A stretch of DNA of 64,000 bases. Origin: Williamsia sp. Its GTDB lineage: Bacteria > Bacteroidota > Bacteroidia > Chitinophagales > Chitinophagaceae. The DNA is taken from positions 62,001 to 126,000 of the forward strand of contig JADCRZ010000001.1 in assembly GCA_015069695.1 (NCBI GenBank), written 5' to 3'. The translations under genes and the position numbers were made by a program. The notes under the pieces were generated by a model. It was not told the DNA's origin. It searched no databases and saw nothing but the letters and a program-made list of their open reading frames with translations. Shown in pieces: positions 54,358 through 62,145 of the stretch (position 1 is the first letter of the stretch; each line of letters opens with the position of its first letter).

Positions 54358-55110
54358 ATGATTTATAATGTTTTAAACGGTGATTCTCTCGCTTGCAGTT
54401 TTCCTGATACTAAAATTGAAGGAGACATAATAGTTGTTAGGGAAGGACTTATTGACGGAGACTTATCAGGCAATGACCTGCAAGGCTTCTGGCATTCAAG
54501 AGCTAAGTACATGGGATCAACAGAAGCTGAGTATCACGACAAGGTTGTACGTGAATTTGAAAAAATAATGAATGCGCCTGACGATTCCGAATTTAACCTT
54601 TGGTTTGAGTATGACTTATTCTGCCAGGTAAACATGTGGTTTGTTATTTCAATCATTAACAGTTTGTCAGTAACGGCAAAAGTTTATGCTGTTTACACTT
54701 CCCATCTAGACAGAAACAGCAAGCATTTTTGGAATGGATTTGGACCAGCCAATGCAAGTCAGCTTCAAGTTTGTTTTGCTGATAGAATTCTTTTAAGTGA
54801 TGCTGATCTACAATTAGGGCAAGAATTATGGGCAGCCTATAAAGACAACAACTTTAGAGAACTACTTCGTCTTGCAAAAAATGAATCTTTTGCTTTTCCA
54901 TATCTGCAAGAAGTAGTAAAAGCACATATTGACCGTTTTCCGGGAGATGGCATGAATGGAAGACCTGAAAGAGTTATTGAGGACATTACAAAGAATGTTT
55001 CCACCGACTTTCATAAAGTGTTTAAAGAATTTTGGAACAGAGAAAGTATTTATGGGTTCGGTGATATTCAATTGAAACATCTTTATGACAAAGTAATGCA
55101 CACCCGCTAA
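54358..55110 (+). CDS. DUF1835-domain protein, 250 aa
   Basis: Starts MIYNVLNGDSLACSFPDTKI, the typical N-terminus of DUF1835 proteins (H/N-x-LNGD-x-L), followed by VVREGLIDGD, FWHSRAKYMGST, and NLWFEYDLFCQVNMWFVISI (the L-W-FE-DL-CQ motif). DUF1835 proteins are soluble and of unknown biochemical role, often in stress or signalling contexts. ATG 54358 is the start of the conserved block; the frame extends to 54328 without sense. The stop overlaps recurrent tail copy C. AT-rich compared with the backbone. Confidence 0.85.
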   Translation: MIYNVLNGDSLACSFPDTKIEGDIIVVREGLIDGDLSGNDLQGFWHSRAKYMGSTEAEYHDKVVREFEKIMNAPDDSEFNLWFEYDLFCQVNMWFVISIINSLSVTAKVYAVYTSHLDRNSKHFWNGFGPANASQLQVCFADRILLSDADLQLGQELWAAYKDNNFRELLRLAKNESFAFPYLQEVVKAHIDRFPGDGMNGRPERVIEDITKNVSTDFHKVFKEFWNRESIYGFGDIQLKHLYDKVMHTR

Positions 55111-55166
55111 CATGGATGTTGCCGCAATTTGGACCGGACGTTGTAAGCATTAGCTGCAGATCAAAA
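55104..55166 (+). repeat. Recurrent gene-tail element, copy C
   Basis: CCGCTAACATGGATGTTGCC, then GGACGTTGTAAGCATTAG, CTGCAGATC. It overlaps the stop of the DUF1835 gene exactly as copy A overlaps the lipoprotein stop. The overlap of a tail with the stop codon in two unrelated genes is the best sign that these are cassettes. Confidence 0.5.
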
Positions 55167-55182
55167 TCAGCCTCAAGACCAA

Positions 55183-55492
55183 ATGAAATCCGAAATCAAG
55201 TATATAGAATTAAAGACCGGATATGCAGACAATGGTCCCGCCTGGATAGGTAAAGTAGAATTTTCTAAATCGGCAAGACAGTGTATTTTAATGGTCGTGC
55301 ATTAAAAGGCAACGGTCATGGAGCTTGCAGCGATATAGAGACGCATGAAGTTTATTGGATTTCTGGAATCAAGAAAATGGGCAAGACAGACATTGGGCTG
55401 GAAGGGGAAGAACAATCTTTGGTTCTTTATTCAGCTTGGTTTCGGCTGGCGGAACTCGAAAGACCGCCACAACGCCAACCTGGCGCTCGTAA
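55183..55492 (+). pseudogene. Twice-frameshifted small conserved protein
   Basis: Starts MKSEIKYIELKTGYADNGPA and WIGKVEFSKS, then shifts one base at TCGGCAAG (one G short). The next frame reads GKTVYFNGRALKGNGHGACS and ETHEVYWISGIKK, then shifts again at AAGAAAATGGG (one A short) to NGQDRHWAGRGR. The combined product matches a widespread Bacteroidota protein of about 110-120 residues, sometimes mislabelled as deoxyxylulose-5-phosphate synthase. Both indels are in homopolymers. The normal C-terminus is replaced by unrelated residues ending at 55490-55492. Confidence 0.75.
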
Positions 55493-55508
55493 GCAGCAAC
55501 TGTAAATC
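55480..55508 (+). repeat. Recurrent gene-tail element, right half (copy D)
   Basis: Contains GCTCGTAAGCAGCAACTG, TAAATCG, which matches the right half of copies A and C (GCAATAG-ACTGCAAATC; GCATTAG-CTGCAGATC). It comes just before the start of the next orphan gene at 55515. Confidence 0.35.
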
Positions 55509-55514
55509 GGTATC

Positions 55515-56102
55515 ATGACACCCAAACAAATTGAAAGACTGAAAAAGAAAATTGCCGGCATCAGGCGAACACTTGCCGCAGAGAGAAGAAAGTATGGTTG
55601 GTATGACGATGGGCGGGGGCTCCGGTATCTGCCGACAAAATATTTCATTCAACTTGGCGACTATTCAGGCGGGCTGACCTACACGAAATGGTTCAGCAAG
55701 AACTTCCCTGACGACATCGGCTTTCCCGACTTTTTATTTGAATGGACAATCATACTTTTCAAAACCGGTAAGATAAAAGAAGCAGAGAAAAAGGCTTTTC
55801 GAACCTTTTGTCGAAACTCCTATTTGTTTGACAGGTTTTTCGGTAGACCCATTGCGCCAATCGACAAATGGGAAGGTTCAAATCTCGAAGTCCCGGGTTT
55901 TACGGAATGTCTTGACTATTCAAGCAACCAATCGGAACTTGCTGACTTCAGTAAGTGGCTGGACACTTTGATTTCGACCGAGAACTTTAAAGATCTTTGC
56001 AATAAGTACATCGACATTTATAAGAAATTGAAGACTGAGCGTGATAGCGAGATACGGCATTATCTGGTTAAACAGGCGAGCCAATTAGAACAATCGGGAT
56101 AA
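55515..56102 (+). CDS. Orphan cytoplasmic protein, 195 aa
   Basis: Not assigned to a family. MTPKQIERLKKKIAGIRRTL begins a helical stretch. Motifs LRYLPTKYFIQLGDYSGGLTY, FPDDIGFPDFLFEWTIILFK and EAEKKAFRTFCRNSYLFDRF follow, and a basic C-terminal helix ends it. The overall helical pattern is like TPR-related small proteins, unproven. Many similar conserved hypotheticals occur in Bacteroidota. It is preceded by the right half of the recurrent tail. Confidence 0.7.
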   Translation: MTPKQIERLKKKIAGIRRTLAAERRKYGWYDDGRGLRYLPTKYFIQLGDYSGGLTYTKWFSKNFPDDIGFPDFLFEWTIILFKTGKIKEAEKKAFRTFCRNSYLFDRFFGRPIAPIDKWEGSNLEVPGFTECLDYSSNQSELADFSKWLDTLISTENFKDLCNKYIDIYKKLKTERDSEIRHYLVKQASQLEQSG

Positions 56103-56182
56103 CAGAAAGCAGCAGCTGCTTATAGTGGTATTATCAATAGTTGGGCCCGGCATTTGCCCCAAGCTTAAACGACCCTTCGTGC

Positions 56183-57118
56183 ATGAATAAGATCATCATA
56201 CTTATTTTGGCGATTTCTGTTTCGACTTTCTCATTCTGCCAGAAAGTGGAGCACGTATATTTAGACAAAAAGGACAGTACGGCAAATATGTACGTTGCTG
56301 TTGTGCCGCAAAGCGGACAAATAAATTCATTTATGTTTTTGTTGGACGGATTTGGAAATTATTCGCCGCAGAACCTTTTGATTGAAACAGACTTGCCTAA
56401 ATATGCAGCACAACAAAATATCTTAACCATCATACCAATCTTAAATACAGGAGGTTTGTATTTCGGCAGCGATGCAGCATCCCAGCAATCCTTAAAAGAG
56501 TTAATAGAACTGATTGTTGCAAAATATAAGCTAAAAGGGAAGGACTTTTATATAGGCGGATTTTCAATTGGCGGGACATGTGTTATTAAGTATGCTGAAT
56601 TGGCTATCCATAATAACTATCCGGTAAAGCCGAAGGCCGTTTTTGCAGTAGACCCGCCCCTTGATTGGCAAAGATTTTACAATGCAGCTAAACGAGTCGT
56701 AAGACTCTCAAAGCCAGGCCAGGTAAACGAAGAAGTTACCTATATGATCGGCAGGATCCAAAAAGAGATGGGTGGAACACCTGAAACGGCATTGGAAAAT
56801 TTCTATAATAATTCACCTTACTCTTTTTCTGACACAACCCAAAGGGCAATCAAATCGCTGATCAAAATGCCAGTCATGATCATATCTGAACCAGATATTC
56901 AATGGTGGCTTAGCCAGAGAGGTTATGATTACGCTTACATCAATATCACAGACCAGGCAGCAATGATTAGCGAGTTGCAAAAGCTTGGAAATGATAAAGC
57001 CGTTTTGGTAACGACAACAAACAAAGGTTACCGCAAGCCGGGGAATGGGAGACACCCACATTCCTGGAGTATAGCAGATCCTGTAACCTTGACGAAGTGG
57101 TTGTTGTCTCAAAAATGA
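56183..57118 (+). CDS. Secreted serine alpha/beta hydrolase, 311 aa
   Basis: Start at 56183 gives a signal peptide (MNKIIILILAISVSTFSFC) with a Cys near the cleavage site. The domain carries the nucleophile elbow GFSIGG (Ser128), an upstream LLDGFGNYSP oxyanion region, VFAVDPPLDW for the acid, and GRHPHSWSIADP as the His region. It fits general esterase/peptidase-like alpha/beta hydrolases; substrate unknown. It is in the cassette-like run; the 80-bp gap to the previous gene has no recurrent tail that I can align. Confidence 0.82.
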   Translation: MNKIIILILAISVSTFSFCQKVEHVYLDKKDSTANMYVAVVPQSGQINSFMFLLDGFGNYSPQNLLIETDLPKYAAQQNILTIIPILNTGGLYFGSDAASQQSLKELIELIVAKYKLKGKDFYIGGFSIGGTCVIKYAELAIHNNYPVKPKAVFAVDPPLDWQRFYNAAKRVVRLSKPGQVNEEVTYMIGRIQKEMGGTPETALENFYNNSPYSFSDTTQRAIKSLIKMPVMIISEPDIQWWLSQRGYDYAYINITDQAAMISELQKLGNDKAVLVTTTNKGYRKPGNGRHPHSWSIADPVTLTKWLLSQK

Positions 57119-57241
57119 GGCAATCCAACAGGAAACATAGGGTTTGGCTTCATGAAGGCTTGACAGAGAACCAATAAATTTTTACTAGCTCTAGAAGGCT
57201 CTGGCTTAGGCAGGCGAGTTTCAATTTGACTTTTTGCTGGT

Positions 57242-57916
57242 ATGGAAATAAACTTAAATCCCCGGTTGGCAGACATATTAAAGCATCATGAAGTGGGTGT
57301 TGGCAATATAGGCGAATTTATAATTACAGATTTGCCTGATCAGGTAAAATTTAAAGCCAGGGCTGTATATCAGGAAATCAACCATAACATCAGTTCCCGG
57401 CTTGAAGTGATGGTTTTGACAGGCAGGAGAGAAAAAATAGTTGGATCCTATGGTGATTTTGGAGCAACAATTGAAGAAGCAGTATATAACAACTTGCGAA
57501 ACTTTTCAGCAAGCAGTTTGCATCCACTGCTTGCCGCATTCGGATGTAATGACCCGCACACCTATAAACAAATAGTCATGGAAGAATGGGAGATCAATGG
57601 GAAATCATGGAAGGCTTACATAGGAAATCTTACGCCTAAAATCCTGGCAGACGAGCAAAGTATAATTGCACCACCTTCAGAATTCTTCGATTCGTTTGAA
57701 CGTGGAATTAAAGCACAACAGTTAACGAACAGGCTTCACTGGTTCCGGGGATATTACAGTCAGTTTGACGATAAAATAACAGATAGAGAGTTCTTAATGG
57801 ACAACGAACCGCCTGCCGGGGCAGAAGCGGTTTTTAAGGCCTTGCCAATTCTCCCGGACACCAGGTTTTATAGTTGCAGGAATTTTATCATCTTAAAGAA
57901 CACAGCTGCTGATTGA
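57242..57916 (+). CDS. DUF6348-like orphan protein, 224 aa
   Basis: Starts MEINLNPRLADILKHHEVGV. Conserved-looking blocks are LEVMVLTGRREKIVGSYGDF, EEWEINGKSWKAYIGNLTPK and LHWFRGYYSQFDDKITDREF. The EE-WEINGK.W.AYIGNL and WFRGYYSQ... pattern recalls DUF6348 proteins (from memory, not searched). No signal peptide. Function unknown. Lies 123 bp after the hydrolase gene. Confidence 0.6.
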   Translation: MEINLNPRLADILKHHEVGVGNIGEFIITDLPDQVKFKARAVYQEINHNISSRLEVMVLTGRREKIVGSYGDFGATIEEAVYNNLRNFSASSLHPLLAAFGCNDPHTYKQIVMEEWEINGKSWKAYIGNLTPKILADEQSIIAPPSEFFDSFERGIKAQQLTNRLHWFRGYYSQFDDKITDREFLMDNEPPAGAEAVFKALPILPDTRFYSCRNFIILKNTAAD

Positions 57917-58180
57917 CAGCCTGGCACGCAACATGCGGCTTCTCATCAGAGCGACCGCAAGGAGCTTGGTCTTTAAACAGCGCACAACCGTAGCTTGCAG
58001 CAGTTGAGGCACGATGGATGAGCAAAGGGCTATTTGCAAGCTTAAACGTGGACAAAAAGTGCCAGGTCGCAGTGCAGATCATGAATATGAATCAGTAATT
58101 TGGCTGTGGCGGGCAGATTGGCAAGGCTTCGCAAAATATGAGCTTTCAATGATATTTGCAACAGGACAACGTTTAAGGAA

Positions 58181-58561
58181 ATGGACATCAGGTATTTAAT
58201 ACCAAAACATAAAGACGACCAAGTCGTAATAGACGGACTTAAAAAACTTTCGTTTGCCGAAATCCATCCTATAGTTCCAGCCCTTTTAGAATGGCTTCAG
58301 GATGTCAATTGGCCTATCGCCGGGCCGGTTGTAAATATTCTCAAGCCTTTCGCTGACAAGTTAACGCCTGACATATTAAGAGTGCTACGTACAAACGATG
58401 GTGTTTGGAAGCTTTGGGTTTTAAGCTGTCTTGCAAGGACAACTGTAGACCCAGTTTTATTAAAGGAACTTGAGAGAATCGCCGCTTATCCGACGAGAGA
58501 TGAAATCACAGAAGAAGTCAACCTGGAAGCCATTGCTATCTTGAATGGAGCGTATCGTTAG
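58181..58561 (+). CDS. DUF5071-domain protein, 126 aa
   Basis: MDIRYLIPKHKDDQVVIDGL, KKLSFAEIHPIVPALLEWLQ, DVNWPIAGPVVNIL and WVLSCLAR are the defining motifs of DUF5071 (HEAT-like helical repeat proteins), which are frequent near toxin-immunity or orphan gene clusters. The start is the ATG that begins the domain. The preceding 260 bp (57917-58180) hold no gene that I can support. Part of the cassette-like run. Confidence 0.85.
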   Translation: MDIRYLIPKHKDDQVVIDGLKKLSFAEIHPIVPALLEWLQDVNWPIAGPVVNILKPFADKLTPDILRVLRTNDGVWKLWVLSCLARTTVDPVLLKELERIAAYPTRDEITEEVNLEAIAILNGAYR

Positions 58562-58678
58562 AACTTGCCGCAGAAAAGGTTTTGCGTGAAGCCAACTGAA
58601 GTGACAAACTCAACAGTAGCATCTCAGCTGAATGGAACTAACCGGTCGATTGCATACCGATGCTTTGTTTGGACGGCG

Positions 58679-58795
58679 CGAATAAATCTTCTCTTTAGTT
58701 CTTATATTCAACTTTAAATTTCAATTTGCAGCGGCCTTGAGCAGACGAAATTATTGCCTTGGTGCCTGCGTAAGTTCCTGTCTATTGGTGGCCCT
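58679..58795 (+). repeat. Long diverged repeat, copy 2 (of two)
   Basis: Begins GCGAATAAATCTTCTCTTTA and is the partner of 54222-54340. The best-matching block is about 45 bases. It lies 50 bp upstream of the DHFR-like gene, as copy 1 lies just upstream of DUF1835. Confidence 0.5.
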
Positions 58796-58845
58796 TGCAA
58801 ACTAAAATGCCTGATGGTAAGGATAAACGATTAAAACCGAATAAC

Positions 58846-59397
58846 ATGAGAAGAGTAATAGCAGCCATTAACGTAACGGTGGACGGCCTTTGTGACCACA
58901 CACTGGTCGATCCGGGTGAGGAAGTCCATCAGCATTACGCTGATCTTTTAAGTAGTGCTGGCATCGTTCTTTATGGCAGGATTACATACCAGCTGATGGA
59001 GTTCTGGCGAACGCTTGTTGAAAGGCCCTCCGGCGACAAATCAATGGACGACTTTGCTGTTGTAATGGACAATACACCAAAACTTGTTTTTTCCCGCACG
59101 CTTAAATCGGTTGATTGGAAAAGTGCGACATTGGCGAATAGGGATCTTGAAGAAGAGGTTTTACAACTCAAGCAGCAGCCCGGCAAAGACATTTTTGTCG
59201 GCAGTCCCAGTTTGATCGTAGCCTTGACAAACCTCCATTTGATAGACGAGTACCAACTTTGTGTTCATTCTGTTATAGCAGGAGAAGGTATGCATTTATT
59301 TAAAAAGATAAGCGAAAGAACTACTCTTAAACTCGTAAAGACAAAGCCGTTTGGTAGTGCTGCGATCATTCTTTATTATGAAGTGAAACCGGAGTAA
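58846..59397 (+). CDS. Dihydrofolate-reductase-like (RibD C-terminal family) protein, 183 aa
   Basis: Chosen start 58846 begins MRRVIAAINVTVDGLCDHTL, followed by YADLLSSAGIVLYGRITYQL, the DHFR/RibD-C signature G-R-x-T-Y. DIFVGSPSLIVALTNLHLID is the nucleotide-binding turn and VHSVIAGEGMHLF the closing strand. Family members reduce pterin- or pyrimidine-like substrates with NADPH; those in cassettes are often of unknown target. The longer frame to 58795 overlaps repeat copy 2 and is disfavoured. Confidence 0.87.
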   Translation: MRRVIAAINVTVDGLCDHTLVDPGEEVHQHYADLLSSAGIVLYGRITYQLMEFWRTLVERPSGDKSMDDFAVVMDNTPKLVFSRTLKSVDWKSATLANRDLEEEVLQLKQQPGKDIFVGSPSLIVALTNLHLIDEYQLCVHSVIAGEGMHLFKKISERTTLKLVKTKPFGSAAIILYYEVKPE

Positions 59398-59429
59398 GCG
59401 CAATGAATTGCTGGCAAAAGTATTTTACA

Positions 59430-59470
59430 CAATTGCGGCCTCGCGGTTGAGCAATAAGCTGTACTGAGTG
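59430..59470 (+). repeat. Recurrent gene-tail element, partial (copy F)
   Basis: CAATTGCGGCCTCGCGGTTG then AGCAATAAGCTGTACTG aligns with the right half of copy A and the TTGCCGCAATT part of copy C. It is 30 bp downstream of the DHFR-like gene. Confidence 0.35.
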
Positions 59471-59624
59471 TTACAAATTCTGGAAAGAAGAAGTTCAAGA
59501 GCATGTAGCTGACAGCCAGAAGGACATACATGTCAGTAATTTCCCTGATAGCGATGCGTATATAGCAAGTGAATGGGCGGGTGAGACCAATCAATCTATA
59601 ATTTTGTTGGAGAAGATGCACTAG
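59451..59624 (+). pseudogene. Small ORF remnant before 59626 gene
   Basis: A frame open from a TGA at 59448-59450 reads CTECYKFWKEEVQEHVADSQ, DIHVSNFPDSDAYIASEWAG and ends LLEKMH at 59622-59624. The residues look like a genuine protein end, but there is no good start codon. The next gene begins one base later. Probably the C-terminal stub of a lost cassette gene. Confidence 0.45.
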
Positions 59625-59625
59625 C

Positions 59626-59973
59626 ATGTTAAATCAGGATTTTTGTGAATTTTTGGAACATGAGATAACAAAGGCGCTCAGTTCTTCCAAGGACGAGCAG
59701 CTTAGAGGCTTCTGGTGCGACGGTATTTTGCTTCCTCACAGCGAAGATGAATATTCAAGGAAGCATGTCAATGATAAGCAGGAAGTTGTACTCGTGGCAT
59801 TTGCAGGAAAAACAGGACAAGATAAATATGAGCTGACCCTGCGTTTCGGGAGAAAGGCTTTGAGCAGGTATGCAAGGGGTTTAAGCATCGAGGAATGTGT
59901 TCCAGAAGCTGGAAACGCGGACTGGCTTGACATTAATCCTGCTGATAGGAAAATGGTGGCACAGCTTGACTGA
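59626..59973 (+). CDS. Orphan protein, 115 aa
   Basis: Not assigned. MLNQDFCEFLEHEITKALSS begins a helix; LRGFWCDGILLPHSEDEYSR, VVLVAFAGKTGQDKYELTLR and FGRKALSRYARGLSIEECVP form the core, and ADWLDINPADRKMVAQLD ends it. The pattern FWCDG-LLP and F-GKTGQ-KYEL-L-FG-KALSRYA looks conserved and has counterparts among Bacteroidota hypotheticals (from memory). Cytoplasmic, no membrane segment. One base after the remnant ORF. Confidence 0.68.
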   Translation: MLNQDFCEFLEHEITKALSSSKDEQLRGFWCDGILLPHSEDEYSRKHVNDKQEVVLVAFAGKTGQDKYELTLRFGRKALSRYARGLSIEECVPEAGNADWLDINPADRKMVAQLD

Positions 59974-60100
59974 GTGCACCTGATGAATTAGTAAGGAGAG
60001 ATGTTTAACAGGTGCCTATACGAATGCACCGCAAGGAGACGAGTTTGGTCGCGTGCTGAAAAAAAAGAAGTATAGCACATAACGTAAAAAGTTTGCAATA

Positions 60101-60235
60101 ATGCCAAAGCCAACAGATAAAGAACTTTTCGAGCAAGTCGTTGATAAAATTCTTTCAACCCCTTTGGCCACAAAGAAGCGAAGAAGCAATTGCCGTCTTT
60201 GGTTTGATGCGGAAATGCTCGCAACAGAAGATTGA
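60101..60235 (+). CDS. Very small ORF, 44 aa, uncertain
   Basis: MPKPTDKELFEQVVDKILST begins a plausible helix; the frame ends AEMLATED at a TGA. A neighbouring frame over the same bases also reads open (RSEEAIAVFGLMRKCSQQK), so a single-base frameshift inside a longer protein is equally likely. No family recognised. Confidence 0.3.
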   Translation: MPKPTDKELFEQVVDKILSTPLATKKRRSNCRLWFDAEMLATED

Positions 60236-60333
60236 CAGTAAACTACGGCCAAGCGGAGGTATAACTAAATCAGCCCGGAGATCGTGCAGGGCAAAAGGTC
60301 GAAGGAAGTGGGCGAACCGATAAATGAGAGAAG

Positions 60334-60636
60334 ATGAGTTGGGCGACACATTACATAGATAAACTGAAAAGTGGTGAAACAGTACAGTTCAGGCCACGGG
60401 GTAATTCTATGACTGGAGAGATCAACTCTGGCCAGTTAGTGACCGTCGAGCCCATCAATGACAGAGGTTTAAAAAAAGGAGATATTGTTTTGTGTAAAGT
60501 AAATGGAAGCCAGTACTTGCACCTTATCAAAGCAATTCAAGGTGAAAGATTCCAGATAGGCAACAACCAGGGTAAAATCAACGGATGGATAACCAGAAAT
60601 TCAATTTATGGGATCTGCATTGATATTGGTAATTAA
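60334..60636 (+). CDS. S24/LexA-like peptidase-fold protein without a DNA-binding domain
   Basis: A 100-aa single-domain protein. TVQFRPRGNSMTGEINSGQL carries the S24/S26 Ser motif (GNSM, Ser25), and KKGDIVLCKVNGSQYLHLIK and ERFQIGNNQGKINGWI are the later strands. The catalytic Lys expected at the Y-x-K-R step is His here (YLHLI), so proteolysis is unlikely (inference by alignment from memory). Free-standing proteins of this type are widespread and of unknown role. Last gene of the cassette-like run. Confidence 0.8.
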   Translation: MSWATHYIDKLKSGETVQFRPRGNSMTGEINSGQLVTVEPINDRGLKKGDIVLCKVNGSQYLHLIKAIQGERFQIGNNQGKINGWITRNSIYGICIDIGN

Positions 60637-60755
60637 TGACGCTGGTCGTCCGGGTTGTCGACATGCAGGAGAATTTTATTGTCTCCCAACTGCATCAAAG
60701 CATCTACCACAAACCCGGTGAGGGCTTTGCAAGCTAAGCACAACCAAACTATACG
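60633..60755 (-). other. Short - strand coding-like piece
   Basis: The - strand reads LACKALTGFVVDALMQLGDN then KILLHVDNPDDQRH and stops at 60633-60635. It looks like the end of a protein with no N-terminus, directly downstream of the acyltransferase. Possible remnant; family unknown. Confidence 0.25.
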
Positions 60756-60787
60756 TAAGCAAATTTATAACGCTGTCTGCAAGCTGT

Positions 60788-61888
60788 TCACAGGGTTTGT
60801 GATGGCTGCTTTGATCGCCTTTTTTTCATCAGGTATCTCCTGACCGGAATATCATAGAACACCATGACCCAATAAGCAACAACCACCAGAAAAACAGTGC
60901 CCGGTATGATGATATAGGGCAGCTCATCTATGGAGGGCTTTCTGTTCGTAAAATAATTCCCAAAGACCCATATGGCCGCATAATGCGTCATATAGAGGGG
61001 ATAGGATATGTTGCCGGAAAACCGGCAAACCTTTTTCGCTTGGGGCGACAGGCTCGAGCCGGCTCCAAGGGAAACCAGCAGCGGAAAATAGAAGAGTACA
61101 ACCAGGGCTTCCGTTAGCCAGTTCCACGTAGACCCCGGCATGACGAAGGCTAAAAACAACAGAATGGCCAGACTTGCAAAGCCAAGTCTGTTTTTAATTA
61201 TCCAGTTTGACCGGTAGATCAACAAGCCTGCTAAAAAGGAGTAGGCAACCCGGGCACCACCGTCCAGGAAATTATCTTTTGACCATCCACCCAGCAGGTT
61301 CCCTGCCCGGTAGCTAACCACGCAAATGCCTGCAGCAGCCAGGATCGTCAATGCCACCAGGGAGCGGCGGCCTATTTTATAAAGCACAATGGCATAAAAA
61401 ACATTGGCAACATATTCCCAAAAAAGCGACCAGGATGGCGCATTGAAGGCAAAGAGGTTAAAAGCACGCTCTTCCATCAGAGGAAGCGGAATAAGAAAAA
61501 GGGAGCAAACAAACAGCAAAGCAAGCTTGCCTGTGCCATAAGCGATGGGCCCTGCAAACGGATCCAAAAAAAAGCCCAGCAACCCCAATACAGAACCCAA
61601 AACCACCAAAGGATGCAATCTGATCAGCCTCAACTTGAAAAATTCTCCCGCACCCATTTTCCGGATGCGGTTATCATAAGCATAGCCTATTACAAATCCG
61701 GATAAACAGAAAAAGAAATCAACCGCTAAAAAACCATGGCCAATAAAGTTTTTGCCGGGATCGGTGAAAACCCATTCCATAAAGTGAAAGACGACCACAG
61801 CCAGCGCTGCAACGCCTCTTAACCCATCAAGAATCTCAAAATGCTGTTTTGTGCTTACAACGTCCTGGTTCAGATTTTCCTTGTTCAT
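60788..61888 (-). CDS. Integral membrane acyltransferase (Acyltransferase_3 family)
   Basis: A 366-aa protein with about ten membrane helices. The N-terminal motif ILDGLRGVAALAVVVFHFME contains the family's catalytic-site Arg and His35, followed by HGFLAVDFFFCLSGFVIGYA, also conserved. Members transfer acyl groups to sugars, peptidoglycan or lipids on the outer face of the inner membrane. ATG 61888 precedes the motif by 18 residues; 61915 adds nine of low quality. Stands alone. Confidence 0.9.
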   Translation of the reverse strand: MNKENLNQDVVSTKQHFEILDGLRGVAALAVVVFHFMEWVFTDPGKNFIGHGFLAVDFFFCLSGFVIGYAYDNRIRKMGAGEFFKLRLIRLHPLVVLGSVLGLLGFFLDPFAGPIAYGTGKLALLFVCSLFLIPLPLMEERAFNLFAFNAPSWSLFWEYVANVFYAIVLYKIGRRSLVALTILAAAGICVVSYRAGNLLGGWSKDNFLDGGARVAYSFLAGLLIYRSNWIIKNRLGFASLAILLFLAFVMPGSTWNWLTEALVVLFYFPLLVSLGAGSSLSPQAKKVCRFSGNISYPLYMTHYAAIWVFGNYFTNRKPSIDELPYIIIPGTVFLVVVAYWVMVFYDIPVRRYLMKKRRSKQPSQTL

Positions 61889-62145
61889 AGTGCTTAGGCA
61901 GGGTGAAAAACCCATGCGCCGCTAACAATGCCTTTAAACAATAGCGGCAAGGGCGCTCAATTTAAGCAACAAATCGTAATCTGTCTGCAGTGCCTGGCTG
62001 GCTCACTTCCCTGTTTTGCGTAAGCGAAGAAAACGCATGCAGTGCCTGGCAGAACCCAGCTTTGTTTGCATTCCGGGGCCAGCGATATGGTGGATGTTTC
62101 CTCTATTTGTTTGTGGCAGTTATCTAACACAACAGGTTCAAGCAA

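Noticed and set aside
58014-58199. 61-codon + strand frame before DUF5071
   Set aside because: Overlaps the DUF5071 start in another frame and has no recognisable pattern.
52613-60636. Prophage explanation for the orphan gene run
   Set aside because: No capsid, tail, terminase, integrase or lysis gene is seen; only one S24-like fold is phage-reminiscent.
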